Below are positions 1-8,589 of a stretch of 64,000 bases of DNA, piece after piece. The notes below the pieces were generated by a model. It was not told where the DNA came from, searched no databases, and saw only the letters and a program-made list of their open reading frames with translations. The stretch is from Gammaproteobacteria bacterium (GTDB lineage Bacteria; Pseudomonadota; Gammaproteobacteria; Eutrophobiales; Eutrophobiaceae), in NCBI GenBank assembly GCA_021773215.1, contig JAJFKM010000076.1, positions 36,845 to 100,844 of the forward strand, in the 5' to 3' direction. Numbering within the stretch: the first letter of the stretch is position 1; every line of letters begins with the position of its first letter. A program made the position numbers and the translations under genes.

Positions 1-216
1 GGTTTATTATTCGCTTCTTTATATGTGATTTGGCCATTTCAAACACGCTTGTATGAACTTGTACGAAATAAAGAAAGACTAGTTTCTTCAGTGCCATGTA
101 TCCCTGAAGGATTTAGTAATCAGGTATTTATTTCAATCGTCATGATGATTATTGGTCTGGCGTTAGTAATTATTCTGGATCGGTACTCCGAGGATGCGGT
201 TTCAATCGGCAACTAG
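1..216 (+). CDS. DUF368 membrane protein, C-terminal fragment
   Basis: The reading frame is open from base 1 and stops at 214-216, so only the last 71 residues are present and the true start lies outside the window. The opening residues (GLLFASLYVIWPF) resemble the end of the DUF368 family, where a glycine-rich transmembrane segment leads into a Leu/Trp-Pro motif. A final hydrophobic helix follows (VFISIVMMIIGLALVIIL). DUF368 proteins have been linked to undecaprenyl-phosphate recycling across the membrane (PopT). That role is family knowledge; this fragment is too short to prove it. A GTG at 25 is an internal codon, not the start. Confidence 0.6.
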   Translation, partial: GLLFASLYVIWPFQTRLYELVRNKERLVSSVPCIPEGFSNQVFISIVMMIIGLALVIILDRYSEDAVSIGN

Positions 217-268
217 ACTTTGCGCGATCCTCAATCTTGATATACATTAGTAAGTAAGGGGAATAGCA

Positions 269-2710
269 ATGCCTTTATCTGAAGTTATTTTAGTAGTAAT
301 GGGTCTTTTGACCATTGCGATGATTGCAGCAGCTATCTGCAAAAATATTCCTGTGCCTTATACTGTGTTTCTGGTTATTTTAGGTATAGTCCTCGGCTCT
401 ATTGCACGCCATAACCCTGAAATTGGATTATTACTTGAATTTCAGTTAACTCCAGATCTTGTCTTGTTCTTATTTTTACCTGCCTTGATTTTTGAGTCGG
501 CGTTAAATATGGACGCGCGTTTATTGATGAAAGATATAATCCCAGTGCTGGTGTTGGCAATTCCTGCAATGCTTATCTCCGCAGGATTGATTGGCGTTGG
601 TCTGTGGGTGATTCAGGACTTTAATATTTTTCATGCATTGTTATTTGGTGCTCTTATCTCAGCGACTGATCCCGTAGCTGTTATTGCTCTATTTAAGGAG
701 CTCGGTGCACCGCAACGATTAACGATACTGGTTGAGGGCGAATCATTATTAAATGACGCAACCGCGATAGTATTCTTTAATATTATCCTTGGCCTGGCGA
801 TTACGGAACAATTCACAGCATCTGATGCCGGTTTTGCAGCGCTTGAGTTTTTTAGAGTGTTTTTTGGGGGACTGTTTGTCGGTGGCATAATTGGTATCGT
901 TTTGAGCGAATTGTTGTATCGAATTAAGGCCGGCATGAGCTCATATCTAATTATGTCGATAGTATTGGCATATAGTAGTTTTGCTATAGCAGAACATATC
1001 ATGCATGTTTCCGGCGTTATGGCTGTTGTAGCCGCAGCGGTTGCCTTAGGTATATTTGGTGTGAGTCGTATACCACAGAGCGAACGAGAAACAGTTGATG
1101 AAACCTGGGATGTTTTAGCTTTAATTTGCAATTCACTTTTATTTCTGTTGGTTGGATTGTCTGTCGATATATCCCAACTTTATTCACACCTCGATAGTAT
1201 TGCGATTGCGATTGTATTGGTGTTGGGCTCTCGAGCGGCAGGGATCTACAGTATGGTTCCGGCAACGATAAAAATGTTTAAGTTGCCACATGTTTCATTA
1301 GGTGAGCGGCATATTATGTGGTGGGGTGGTTTGAAGGGTGGGCTGGCAATTGCGATAGTGCTGTCTATCCCGTTAGATATGCCTGGTCGCGATACGATTT
1401 TATATATAACACTAGGTGTTGTTTTATTTTCATTATTGATAAATGCACCCACTATTCGCCCCCTGATGCGGAAACTGGGTTTTGATAAGTTTACCGGCGA
1501 AGAAGTCGCTGAATTAAAACATGGACTGATCCAGTCGCAACAACATTCAGAAGAAATATTAGAATCATTTCATAAAGCAAATTTAATATCACGTAGCACC
1601 CAACAACTCATTCAAAAAAAGACGCAACAGATATTTAGTATCAGTGAAGATGAGTCCAGTAGTCATATTGAGACGCGACATGCCTATATAACAGCGTTAC
1701 GAATTGAAATGCAGGAACTTAAGGTTTTGTACGATATTGGGTTCTTGCAATATTACACCTACATGAATATAAAGAATTCCATGCAGCGTGATCGTGAGAG
1801 CTGGTCGATTGATTCTAACGTAGGTATGTCAGTTGAAGAAAATAATAAACCTAATCTATTTGTTCGACTTGAAAATACATTGATTAAACAATTACGAGAA
1901 CATGATTTTGCTGCAGGTATGTTGGCTCGCTATCAGTACCTCCGTTTTTCACAAAGTCTGCAGCGCGATATCGCTGGTGTATTGATTTGCGAAAAAGTGA
2001 TCGAACAAATTAATAATATCGAAGATTTCAGTGTGGAACTTAAAAGCCAGATTATTGATAAATATAAGCAACGTGCCACACGAAGAAAAAATCGACTGGA
2101 AAAAGTAGCTGAAGATTTCCCTGAATTTTATTTACGGTTTGAGACCAGGTTGTTTGCCAAGGTTGCATTAGTTACAGCAGAATTTTTCACAGAAGAAGCA
2201 CATCATAATGGTGAAATTGGTTCCAAGGTATTCTCTAATATTGAACGGCGTATAAATGCCGCAATTGATTCATTGCAACCGATTTCTGATCCCGCTCCGC
2301 AATTAAAGCCTCATGATTTGATTGGTATGGTGCCTTTATTAAATGGTCTTTCGATAGATTTGCTGGAGCGATTATCAAAGCATGCAAAGGCAATGACCTT
2401 CCTAGCTGGCGATCAAGTAATTGGAGAAGGCGAAAAGGGTGATTCACTTTATATAATTACGCATGGTCTGGTATCAGTATATAAAGTTGGGCATGAGAGT
2501 GAGCCCATTGCTGAGTTACGAGGAGGAGACTTCTTTGGTGAAATGGCATTGTTAGGTACACAGGTGAGAACGGCTAATGTTAAATCAATAAAACCAACAA
2601 CCCTATTACGCTTAAGTCGTAAGGATGTGTTATCAATGGCTGACAAAGAACCTGAGCTAAAAGCACGACTCGAACAAATAAGCTCAGTAAGACAGTCTAG
2701 TGAATCTTGA
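269..2710 (+). CDS. Na+/H+ antiporter (CPA1/NhaP type) with C-terminal cyclic-nucleotide-binding domain
   Basis: 813 residues. Residues 1-400 hold about twelve hydrophobic helices with CPA1 antiporter motifs, including ATDPVAVIALFKELGAP and EGESLLNDATAIVFF, whose Asp residues lie in the ion site of the family. Residues 410-690 are a long, mostly helical cytoplasmic region. Residues 690-800 form a cNMP-binding fold (LAGDQVIGEGEKGDSLYIIT, then GGDFFGEMALLG). It should exchange Na+ or K+ for protons at the inner membrane, with the tail acting as a ligand sensor; the ligand is not known. A GGGGA ribosome site precedes the ATG. The 3' end overlaps the convergent lnt gene by 14 bases. Confidence 0.85.
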   Translation: MPLSEVILVVMGLLTIAMIAAAICKNIPVPYTVFLVILGIVLGSIARHNPEIGLLLEFQLTPDLVLFLFLPALIFESALNMDARLLMKDIIPVLVLAIPAMLISAGLIGVGLWVIQDFNIFHALLFGALISATDPVAVIALFKELGAPQRLTILVEGESLLNDATAIVFFNIILGLAITEQFTASDAGFAALEFFRVFFGGLFVGGIIGIVLSELLYRIKAGMSSYLIMSIVLAYSSFAIAEHIMHVSGVMAVVAAAVALGIFGVSRIPQSERETVDETWDVLALICNSLLFLLVGLSVDISQLYSHLDSIAIAIVLVLGSRAAGIYSMVPATIKMFKLPHVSLGERHIMWWGGLKGGLAIAIVLSIPLDMPGRDTILYITLGVVLFSLLINAPTIRPLMRKLGFDKFTGEEVAELKHGLIQSQQHSEEILESFHKANLISRSTQQLIQKKTQQIFSISEDESSSHIETRHAYITALRIEMQELKVLYDIGFLQYYTYMNIKNSMQRDRESWSIDSNVGMSVEENNKPNLFVRLENTLIKQLREHDFAAGMLARYQYLRFSQSLQRDIAGVLICEKVIEQINNIEDFSVELKSQIIDKYKQRATRRKNRLEKVAEDFPEFYLRFETRLFAKVALVTAEFFTEEAHHNGEIGSKVFSNIERRINAAIDSLQPISDPAPQLKPHDLIGMVPLLNGLSIDLLERLSKHAKAMTFLAGDQVIGEGEKGDSLYIITHGLVSVYKVGHESEPIAELRGGDFFGEMALLGTQVRTANVKSIKPTTLLRLSRKDVLSMADKEPELKARLEQISSVRQSSES

Positions 2711-4202
2711 TAGTGGTCTTGAATCTACGGTTATATATGAAGCATGAAAATAAGCTTAAGAAGCAGAAGCTCAATATAAGACTATTTCCAAACTTGCTAT
2801 ATGGTGTTTCTCCAGCATAGAGTTTTACCGTTGCAGATAAAGCATGTGGTTTAAATTGAGGTGAGCGAGAAATAATTTTGCCATTATTACCTATGACAGC
2901 AGAGATACCTGTATTGGTTGAACGTAATAGATAGCGACCATTTTCCAATGCGCGCATTCTTGCCATTTGCAGGTGCTGATGCGGTGCAAATGAATCACCA
3001 AACCAGGCATCATTACTAACATTAATTAGAATATTAGCATCAGGCAGTGCTTTTCTTACTTCTGATCCGTAGGCATCTTCATAACAAATACTCATGCCAA
3101 AGATACCCTTGTCCGTTTCAAATAGTTTTTGATCAGGGTCTCCTGAAGAAAAATCAGACATAGGAATCTTTAGAAAACGCAGTATTTCATCGAGAAATGA
3201 TTTAAACGGCAAATATTCTCCAAAAGGAACCAGATGGTTTTTGTGGTAAAAACGATGTTCATTATCTATCAATAAAACACTATTAAAATAGTTGTTAGAC
3301 ATCGAATCTTTATAAGCTAGCCCACTCATGAATATAGCATTGCTAGATAATTGTTCACTGGAAATTGGAATAATAAAATCATCTGCTAGATGATATAGAG
3401 AAGGTATCGCAGTCTCCGGCCAGATAATAAGATCTGATGACCAATAGGGTTTACTCAAATTAGAATAAACTTCATAGGTATTTTGACGCTGTTCAGGCTT
3501 CCACTTTTCTTCCTGTGGTATTGCACCTTGAATCAAAGCTATATCGATGTCTTTATTTAAGTCGTCCGTCCAATTAATATTATTTAATATAGCCGAAGAC
3601 ATAGCTATAAGCATTAGTATAGACCCGCCAATCATTCTCCGCTTTGTATCGCCGGCAACTAAAATTGTTATCGCTATAGCAGAGAGACAGACAAAGTATG
3701 TAATGCCGTATTCACCGAGCACAGGCGCGATACTGGATAAAAGGCTGTCTGTTTGACTTGAGCCTATATTGAGCCAGGGAAATCCAGTTAACATCCAACC
3801 ACGGCACCACTCGGTTAGCAACCATAGTGCGGGCAAAGCGATGATATTAGAATCTTTAAAGAAGCGTACTGCGAGATAGCCACACAAGGCTGGGTATAGT
3901 GAAATATATGCGATAAAGATGTAGGTGAATATAAGTGCGCCAATAATATTAACGCCACCAAATAAGTTGATACTGATATGTAACCAGTTTACGCCGACTC
4001 CAAACATGGCAAAGGCAAATAGGTAACCTAGAATAAATGCTTCGCGTGCTGAGGCAGAATTTGACCAAAAATAGAAAAGGATGCTGAGTGAGATTAGACT
4101 AATAAAGTAATAATCATATGGAGCGAATGCAAAAGGGACCAAAGCACCAAGTGCTGTGGCAGCTAGTCTAATTACGAAATGCTTATGTTGTAAAAATCTC
4201 AT
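2697..4202 (-). CDS. lnt: Apolipoprotein N-acyltransferase
   Basis: 501 residues, normal for Lnt. It adds the third acyl chain to the N-terminal cysteine of lipoproteins at the periplasmic face of the inner membrane. The first 210 residues carry several membrane helices; the rest is a nitrilase-type domain with the expected catalytic Glu (E263 in WPETAIPS), Lys (K321 in HKNHLVPFGEY) and Cys (C373 in SICYEDAYG). It is the last gene of the leftward miaB-ybeZ-ybeY-ybeX-lnt cluster, the common gammaproteobacterial order. Several lipoproteins elsewhere in the window would be substrates. Confidence 0.95.
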   Translation of the reverse strand: MRFLQHKHFVIRLAATALGALVPFAFAPYDYYFISLISLSILFYFWSNSASAREAFILGYLFAFAMFGVGVNWLHISINLFGGVNIIGALIFTYIFIAYISLYPALCGYLAVRFFKDSNIIALPALWLLTEWCRGWMLTGFPWLNIGSSQTDSLLSSIAPVLGEYGITYFVCLSAIAITILVAGDTKRRMIGGSILMLIAMSSAILNNINWTDDLNKDIDIALIQGAIPQEEKWKPEQRQNTYEVYSNLSKPYWSSDLIIWPETAIPSLYHLADDFIIPISSEQLSSNAIFMSGLAYKDSMSNNYFNSVLLIDNEHRFYHKNHLVPFGEYLPFKSFLDEILRFLKIPMSDFSSGDPDQKLFETDKGIFGMSICYEDAYGSEVRKALPDANILINVSNDAWFGDSFAPHQHLQMARMRALENGRYLLRSTNTGISAVIGNNGKIISRSPQFKPHALSATVKLYAGETPYSKFGNSLILSFCFLSLFSCFIYNRRFKTTIKIH

Positions 4203-4237
4203 AACAGAAGATTTGTGTCTACTAGATAGACTGTAAA

Positions 4238-5107
4238 CTAATTTGATTCAGCTGAGTCGTCTGTGGTTTGTTCAGAATTTAGACGAGTAAAAAGTAACAG
4301 ATGCACTCGTCTTTTATCGGCTCTTAGAACTTTAATATTAAAGTTCATAAAGTCTATTGTTTCACCACGTTTAGGTAAGTGGCCAAAGGCATTGATCACC
4401 AGGCCACCAACAGTTTCATACTCATCATCATTAATATCTGTTTCAAAGTAATCGTTAAACTCATCTATCGTAGTTAAGGCTTTAACAGTATATCGATCAT
4501 TGTCATGAGTATTAATGTTAGTCTCATCTTCTTCAAAATCATGTTCATCCTCAATCTCACCAATGATTTCTTCAATGACGTCTTCGATAGTCACCAGACC
4601 TGCAACACCAGTATATTCATCAATTACAATCGCCATATGATTACGGCTGGTACGAAACTCGCGTAGCAAGACATTCAATCGTTTGCTCTCAGGTATAAAT
4701 ACGGTTGCTCGCATCATGTCTTTAATATCAAATTCTTTTTCAGGATTGGCATAATAATGTAAAAGATCCTTGGCCAGTAATATGCCGACTATCTCATCAT
4801 TGTTATCACCAACAACCGGAAAGCGTGAATGCCCTGATTCGACTACTACAGAAATTATATCTTCAGGTGCGGCGTCATTCTCTATAACGATCATTTGTAC
4901 ACGCGGGATCATAATGTCTCGCACCTGAATTTCTGAGACATGCAATGCCCCTTCAATCATCAACAGTGCATCAGCATCAAGTAGATTTCGATGCTCAGAA
5001 TTTCTTAAAATCTCAATTAAGGCATCGCGATCTTCTGGCTCATTAGAAAAAAGGCTGGCAAAGTGCTGCAACCATTTTTTATAATTTATTTTTTTATCCT
5101 TACTCAT
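4238..5107 (-). CDS. ybeX: CBS-pair protein of the CorC/YbeX family
   Basis: 289 residues without membrane segments. Two CBS domains lie at about 55-185 (VRDIMIPRVQMIVIE and MAIVIDEYTGVAGLVTIEDVIEEIIGEIEDE), followed by a CorC/HlyC C-terminal domain at about 205-280. The family is called CorC for a proposed role in magnesium and cobalt efflux; YbeX orthologues have also been tied to ribosome metabolism, which fits the neighbouring ybeY. There is a 35-base gap to lnt and only 5 bases to ybeY, so it belongs to this operon. Confidence 0.9.
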   Translation of the reverse strand: MSKDKKINYKKWLQHFASLFSNEPEDRDALIEILRNSEHRNLLDADALLMIEGALHVSEIQVRDIMIPRVQMIVIENDAAPEDIISVVVESGHSRFPVVGDNNDEIVGILLAKDLLHYYANPEKEFDIKDMMRATVFIPESKRLNVLLREFRTSRNHMAIVIDEYTGVAGLVTIEDVIEEIIGEIEDEHDFEEDETNINTHDNDRYTVKALTTIDEFNDYFETDINDDEYETVGGLVINAFGHLPKRGETIDFMNFNIKVLRADKRRVHLLLFTRLNSEQTTDDSAESN

Positions 5108-5112
5108 GATGA

Positions 5113-5577
5113 TTATTTTGGTTCATACGGGTTTGCATAGCCAATAATTTCCAATATTCGAATTTCTTTTGATTCCATTATGGCGGCCTGTTCATCTGAT
5201 GTATGGTCATAGCCTTGTAAATGCAACACACCATGAACTACCAGATGTGCCCAGTGTGCATCAGTGTTTTTATCTTGTTCACACGCTTCTCGTTCAACTA
5301 TTGGCGCACATATGACGATATCACCTAATAGGTTTGGTGCATGTTCCAGTTTTTCGCCAACAGGAAAAGAGAGCACATTTGTTGCTGTTTCTTTTTTACG
5401 CCATTCCTTGTTAAGTTTCAGACCTTCTTCTTCATCAACAATACGCAGCGTTATTTCAGCTTCTAGATGTTGTTCATCCAGCGCTTGTTTTGCCCATTCA
5501 GACATCAATTTATCAGCGGGAAGTGAACCCATGTTAGAAGCATTTTGAATTTCTATCATTTCATTCATTATAGACAT
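5113..5577 (-). CDS. ybeY: Endoribonuclease YbeY (rRNA maturation factor)
   Basis: 154 residues. The zinc-binding motif HGVLHLQGYDH sits near residues 115-125, with the upstream conserved stretch RKKETATNVLSFP at about 60-72. YbeY is a single-strand RNase used in 16S rRNA 3'-end processing and ribosome quality control. It follows ybeZ after 6 bases, so the two are probably co-translated; YbeY and YbeZ are known partners. Methionines at residues 1, 4 and 7 are all possible starts; the first is given. Confidence 0.93.
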   Translation of the reverse strand: MSIMNEMIEIQNASNMGSLPADKLMSEWAKQALDEQHLEAEITLRIVDEEEGLKLNKEWRKKETATNVLSFPVGEKLEHAPNLLGDIVICAPIVEREACEQDKNTDAHWAHLVVHGVLHLQGYDHTSDEQAAIMESKEIRILEIIGYANPYEPK

Positions 5578-5583
5578 TAATAA

Positions 5584-6561
5584 TTAAAATTGATTATCTG
5601 ACTTACCTTGTTCATGTCTGTCATAGGCATTTAAGATTCGCGCGACTAATGGATGGCGTACTACGTCTTTTGATTTAAAGAACGTAAAACTGATGCCTGT
5701 TTCATCATTTAAAATATCAACAACGTGCCGAAGACCTGACTGTTTTCCAGTTGGTAAATCAACTTGTGTTATATCACCGGTGATTATCGCTGTTGAATTG
5801 AATCCAATTCGAGTTAGAAACATTTTCATTTGTTCTATCGTTGTGTTTTGAGCTTCATCTAGAATGATAAATGCCTCGTTAAGCGTACGACCACGCATAA
5901 AAGCCAATGGCGCAACTTCAATAACATTTCTTTCTATTAATTTGGCAACCTTTTCAAAACCTAACATTTCATACAGAGCGTCATATAATGGTCGTAGATA
6001 GGGATCAACTTTTTGCACCAAATCTCCTGGTAAGAAGCCTAGCTTTTCTCCCGCTTCTACAGCAGGTCTTACCAGTACCAATCTTCGAGCACGATCTTGC
6101 TCCATAGCTGCAACCGCACAGGCAACGGCGAGATAAGTCTTTCCTGTTCCAGCAGGGCCGATGCCAAAATTAATATCATTTTCTTGAATGTTTGACAGGT
6201 AGCGTTTTTGATTGCTTGTTCGACCCCGGATCATGCCGCGCTTTGTTTTAATAGAAACTTCATCTGCAGTGTCTTCTTCGAGTTCATCTTCCATCTGCAT
6301 ACTTTGCAAATGGAGATGTACGCCTTCCGATGATAATGGTTCGGATTCTGTAATGGCGTACATTTCTTCCAGCAGTTGCTGAGTGAGTTGAACAGATTTT
6401 TGACTACCGCTAAGGTGGAAACTATTACCACGATTATTTATTTCAACGCCCATATAACGTTCGACTTGTCGTAAATGTCGATCCATAGGGCCGCACAAAT
6501 TTGACAAGCGCTGGTTATCAGCTGGTTCTAGTAATAAATCGATTGAAGGTGCGGTATTGAT
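5584..6561 (-). CDS. ybeZ: PhoH-like ATPase YbeZ, probable non-standard start codon
   Basis: The P-loop ATPase partner of YbeY, with Walker A GPAGTGKT, the family block RPAVEAGEKLGFLPGDL, and Walker B-like FIILDEAQN. The first standard start is a TTG at 6507, giving 307 residues that begin SNLCGPMDRH. However, the same frame continues upstream with LLLEPADNQRL, a conserved N-terminal block of PhoH/YbeZ proteins, back to a TAA at 6568-6570. No ATG, GTG or TTG lies in that extension. An ATC at 6559-6561 would give 325 residues and aligns well with the E. coli protein start (M-N-x-D...LEPADN). I give that extended span; the conservative annotation is 5584-6507. miaB ends just upstream. Confidence 0.85.
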   Translation of the reverse strand: MNTAPSIDLLLEPADNQRLSNLCGPMDRHLRQVERYMGVEINNRGNSFHLSGSQKSVQLTQQLLEEMYAITESEPLSSEGVHLHLQSMQMEDELEEDTADEVSIKTKRGMIRGRTSNQKRYLSNIQENDINFGIGPAGTGKTYLAVACAVAAMEQDRARRLVLVRPAVEAGEKLGFLPGDLVQKVDPYLRPLYDALYEMLGFEKVAKLIERNVIEVAPLAFMRGRTLNEAFIILDEAQNTTIEQMKMFLTRIGFNSTAIITGDITQVDLPTGKQSGLRHVVDILNDETGISFTFFKSKDVVRHPLVARILNAYDRHEQGKSDNQF

Positions 6562-6583
6562 AGTTGTTTAAATCTTTAATTAA

Positions 6584-7939
6584 TTAGAGGTTTGCAGCTT
6601 TATCAAGCATTACAGAGGCAGGTAAAGAACCACGTAATGAATTTGGTAGTGCTTCAGTAATTTCAATATCAATAAAACTACCTATCAGGTCTGATGAGCC
6701 TTTAAAGTTTACGACACGGTTATTTTCAGTTCTGCCTCGGAGTTGTTCAGTATCTTTCTTTGACAGTCCTTCGACGAGTATAGTTTGATTTGTACCAACC
6801 ATAGCAGAACTGATTTCTGCCGCTCTTTGACTTATGCGGGTTTGTAAAATTGATAGACGTTCTTTCTTGGTTTGCATAGGTGTGTCATCGGGCAGACTTG
6901 ATGCTGGTGTGCCAGGACGAGCGCTGTAGATAAAACTAAATGAATGATCAAAACCGATATCATTGATCAGGTTCATTGTTTCTTCGAAGTCTTTGTCAGT
7001 CTCGCCTGGGAAACCAATGATAAAATCAGATGACATGCTTAGATTTGGTCTTATTGCACGCAGGCGTTTAATTTTATTTTTATATTCCAGTCGTGTGTGA
7101 CCGCGTTTCATTAGCGCGAGAATTCGATCAGAGCCACTTTGTACGGGAAGATGTAAGTGACTCACCAGCTCAGGTACTCGTTCATAAACTTCAATCAGGC
7201 TATCAGAGAACTCTAATGGATGTGAGGTTGTAAATCGAATCCGATCAATACCATCAATAGCAGCGACATACTCAATGAGTAGTGCGAGGTCTGCGATATT
7301 TTCATCATGCATGACACCACGATAAGCATTAACATTTTGTCCAAGAAGATTTACTTCGCGTACACCTTGTTCTGCCAATTCGACGACTTCAGTGATTACA
7401 TCGTCAAATGGCCGACTGACTTCTTCTCCACGTGTATAAGGTACGACACAAAAACTACAATACTTGCTACAGCCTTCCATGATCGAAACAAAGGCACTCG
7501 GTCCATCAGCTTTTGGGCTGGGCAGATTGTCGAATTTTTCAATCTCGGGAAAAGAAATATCTACGATTGGTTTTCGGTTTTGTACTACATCAGAATACAT
7601 TTGCGGTAGTCGATGTAATGTTTGTGGCCCAAATACAATATCCACGAATGGTGCCCGATCGAGAATAGCCGCACCTTCCTGGCTTGCAACGCAGCCACCA
7701 ACACCTATTACCAGATTCGGGTTGGTTTTCTTAAATGGGCGCCAGCGTCCCAGTTGTGAAAAGACCTTTTCTTGTGCTTTTTCACGAATCGAGCAGGTGT
7801 TTAACAGGATTAAGTCGGCTTCTGCGGGGTCATCAGTGCGAATCATTTTATGAGCATCTTCCAGAGAATCCAGCATTCTGGCTGAATCATACTCATTCAT
7901 CTGGCATCCCAAGGTTTTGATGTATAGTTTTTGGCTCAT
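6584..7939 (-). CDS. miaB: tRNA-2-methylthio-N6-dimethylallyladenosine synthase
   Basis: 451 residues, full length. Order: N-terminal MTTase domain ([15 protein letters not shown], with Cys residues for the second Fe-S cluster), a radical-SAM core with the CxxxCxxC motif ([17 protein letters not shown], around residue 155) and a C-terminal TRAM domain from about 375. It methylthiolates i6A37 in tRNAs that read UNN codons. It is the first gene of the leftward cluster that continues into ybeZ, whose coding sequence begins within about 25 bases of the miaB stop. Confidence 0.96.
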   Translation of the reverse strand: MSQKLYIKTLGCQMNEYDSARMLDSLEDAHKMIRTDDPAEADLILLNTCSIREKAQEKVFSQLGRWRPFKKTNPNLVIGVGGCVASQEGAAILDRAPFVDIVFGPQTLHRLPQMYSDVVQNRKPIVDISFPEIEKFDNLPSPKADGPSAFVSIMEGCSKYCSFCVVPYTRGEEVSRPFDDVITEVVELAEQGVREVNLLGQNVNAYRGVMHDENIADLALLIEYVAAIDGIDRIRFTTSHPLEFSDSLIEVYERVPELVSHLHLPVQSGSDRILALMKRGHTRLEYKNKIKRLRAIRPNLSMSSDFIIGFPGETDKDFEETMNLINDIGFDHSFSFIYSARPGTPASSLPDDTPMQTKKERLSILQTRISQRAAEISSAMVGTNQTILVEGLSKKDTEQLRGRTENNRVVNFKGSSDLIGSFIDIEITEALPNSLRGSLPASVMLDKAANL

Positions 7940-8066
7940 GGATTTTCTATTGTATCGCAGAAAAGGTTGGCTAAATTACACTTTCTAAAGCTTTATTTCC
8001 AGCCAAAATTAGACAAGAAGTGAGAAAAAACGGGGCTTTGACGACTATTAGATGCCATCTTCAGGT

Positions 8067-8498
8067 TTAATCAGTTCCGTTTGTTAATTGTTTGAGTTTT
8101 GCACGGAGTTCATCACGTTCACGCCCAATTTCTGCAGTCTCAGCCAGAGACTCAAAAGCGGAAATTTCGGCGTGCTCTGCACGTTCAATCAATGCCTGTC
8201 GTTGTTTACTTAATTCGATTTCACGTTTACTAGGGCCCATCAGATCTCGAATTGCTTTTATAAAGCCGGAATGTTCGGTCTCATCATGACTGGAGGTGAA
8301 CAGTTCATCATCTGCACCATCTTTAAAATCAGAGAATTCAGGATTAGACAAAAACTCCTGTAATTGTGACCGAATAGATGAGGCGAGTGAATTAAGTGAT
8401 GGATCCAGTTTCTCATGTTTAAGAATAGAGTCCACCAGCAATTTAAATTTACGGGCTTCTTGATAGCCGTTAATATCTGTTTCAAATTCAATCTTCAT
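8067..8498 (-). CDS. Hypothetical protein with C-terminal coiled coil
   Basis: 143 residues, mostly charged, with no signal peptide or membrane segment. Residues 1-85 look like a small alpha/beta domain (KIEFETDINGYQEARKFK). Residues 95-140 are a Glu/Lys/Arg-rich helix likely to form a coiled coil (ALIERAEHAEISAFESLAET). I do not recognise a family. It lies alone between miaB and the divergent tungstate transporter genes, with 127 bases to miaB. Confidence 0.65.
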   Translation of the reverse strand: MKIEFETDINGYQEARKFKLLVDSILKHEKLDPSLNSLASSIRSQLQEFLSNPEFSDFKDGADDELFTSSHDETEHSGFIKAIRDLMGPSKREIELSKQRQALIERAEHAEISAFESLAETAEIGRERDELRAKLKQLTNGTD

Positions 8499-8589
8499 CT
8501 GGATGTGCTTGTTTCCATATCTACTTAAAGCATAATTACTATATAACTTAAGTCAAGCTGCGGCATTAACATTATTATGCAATAAGACA

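Noticed and set aside
631-1131. 166-residue minus-strand frame inside the antiporter gene
   Set aside because: It lies wholly antisense to a well-supported gene, with low-complexity Ala/Thr/Ile/Ser content and no ribosome site.
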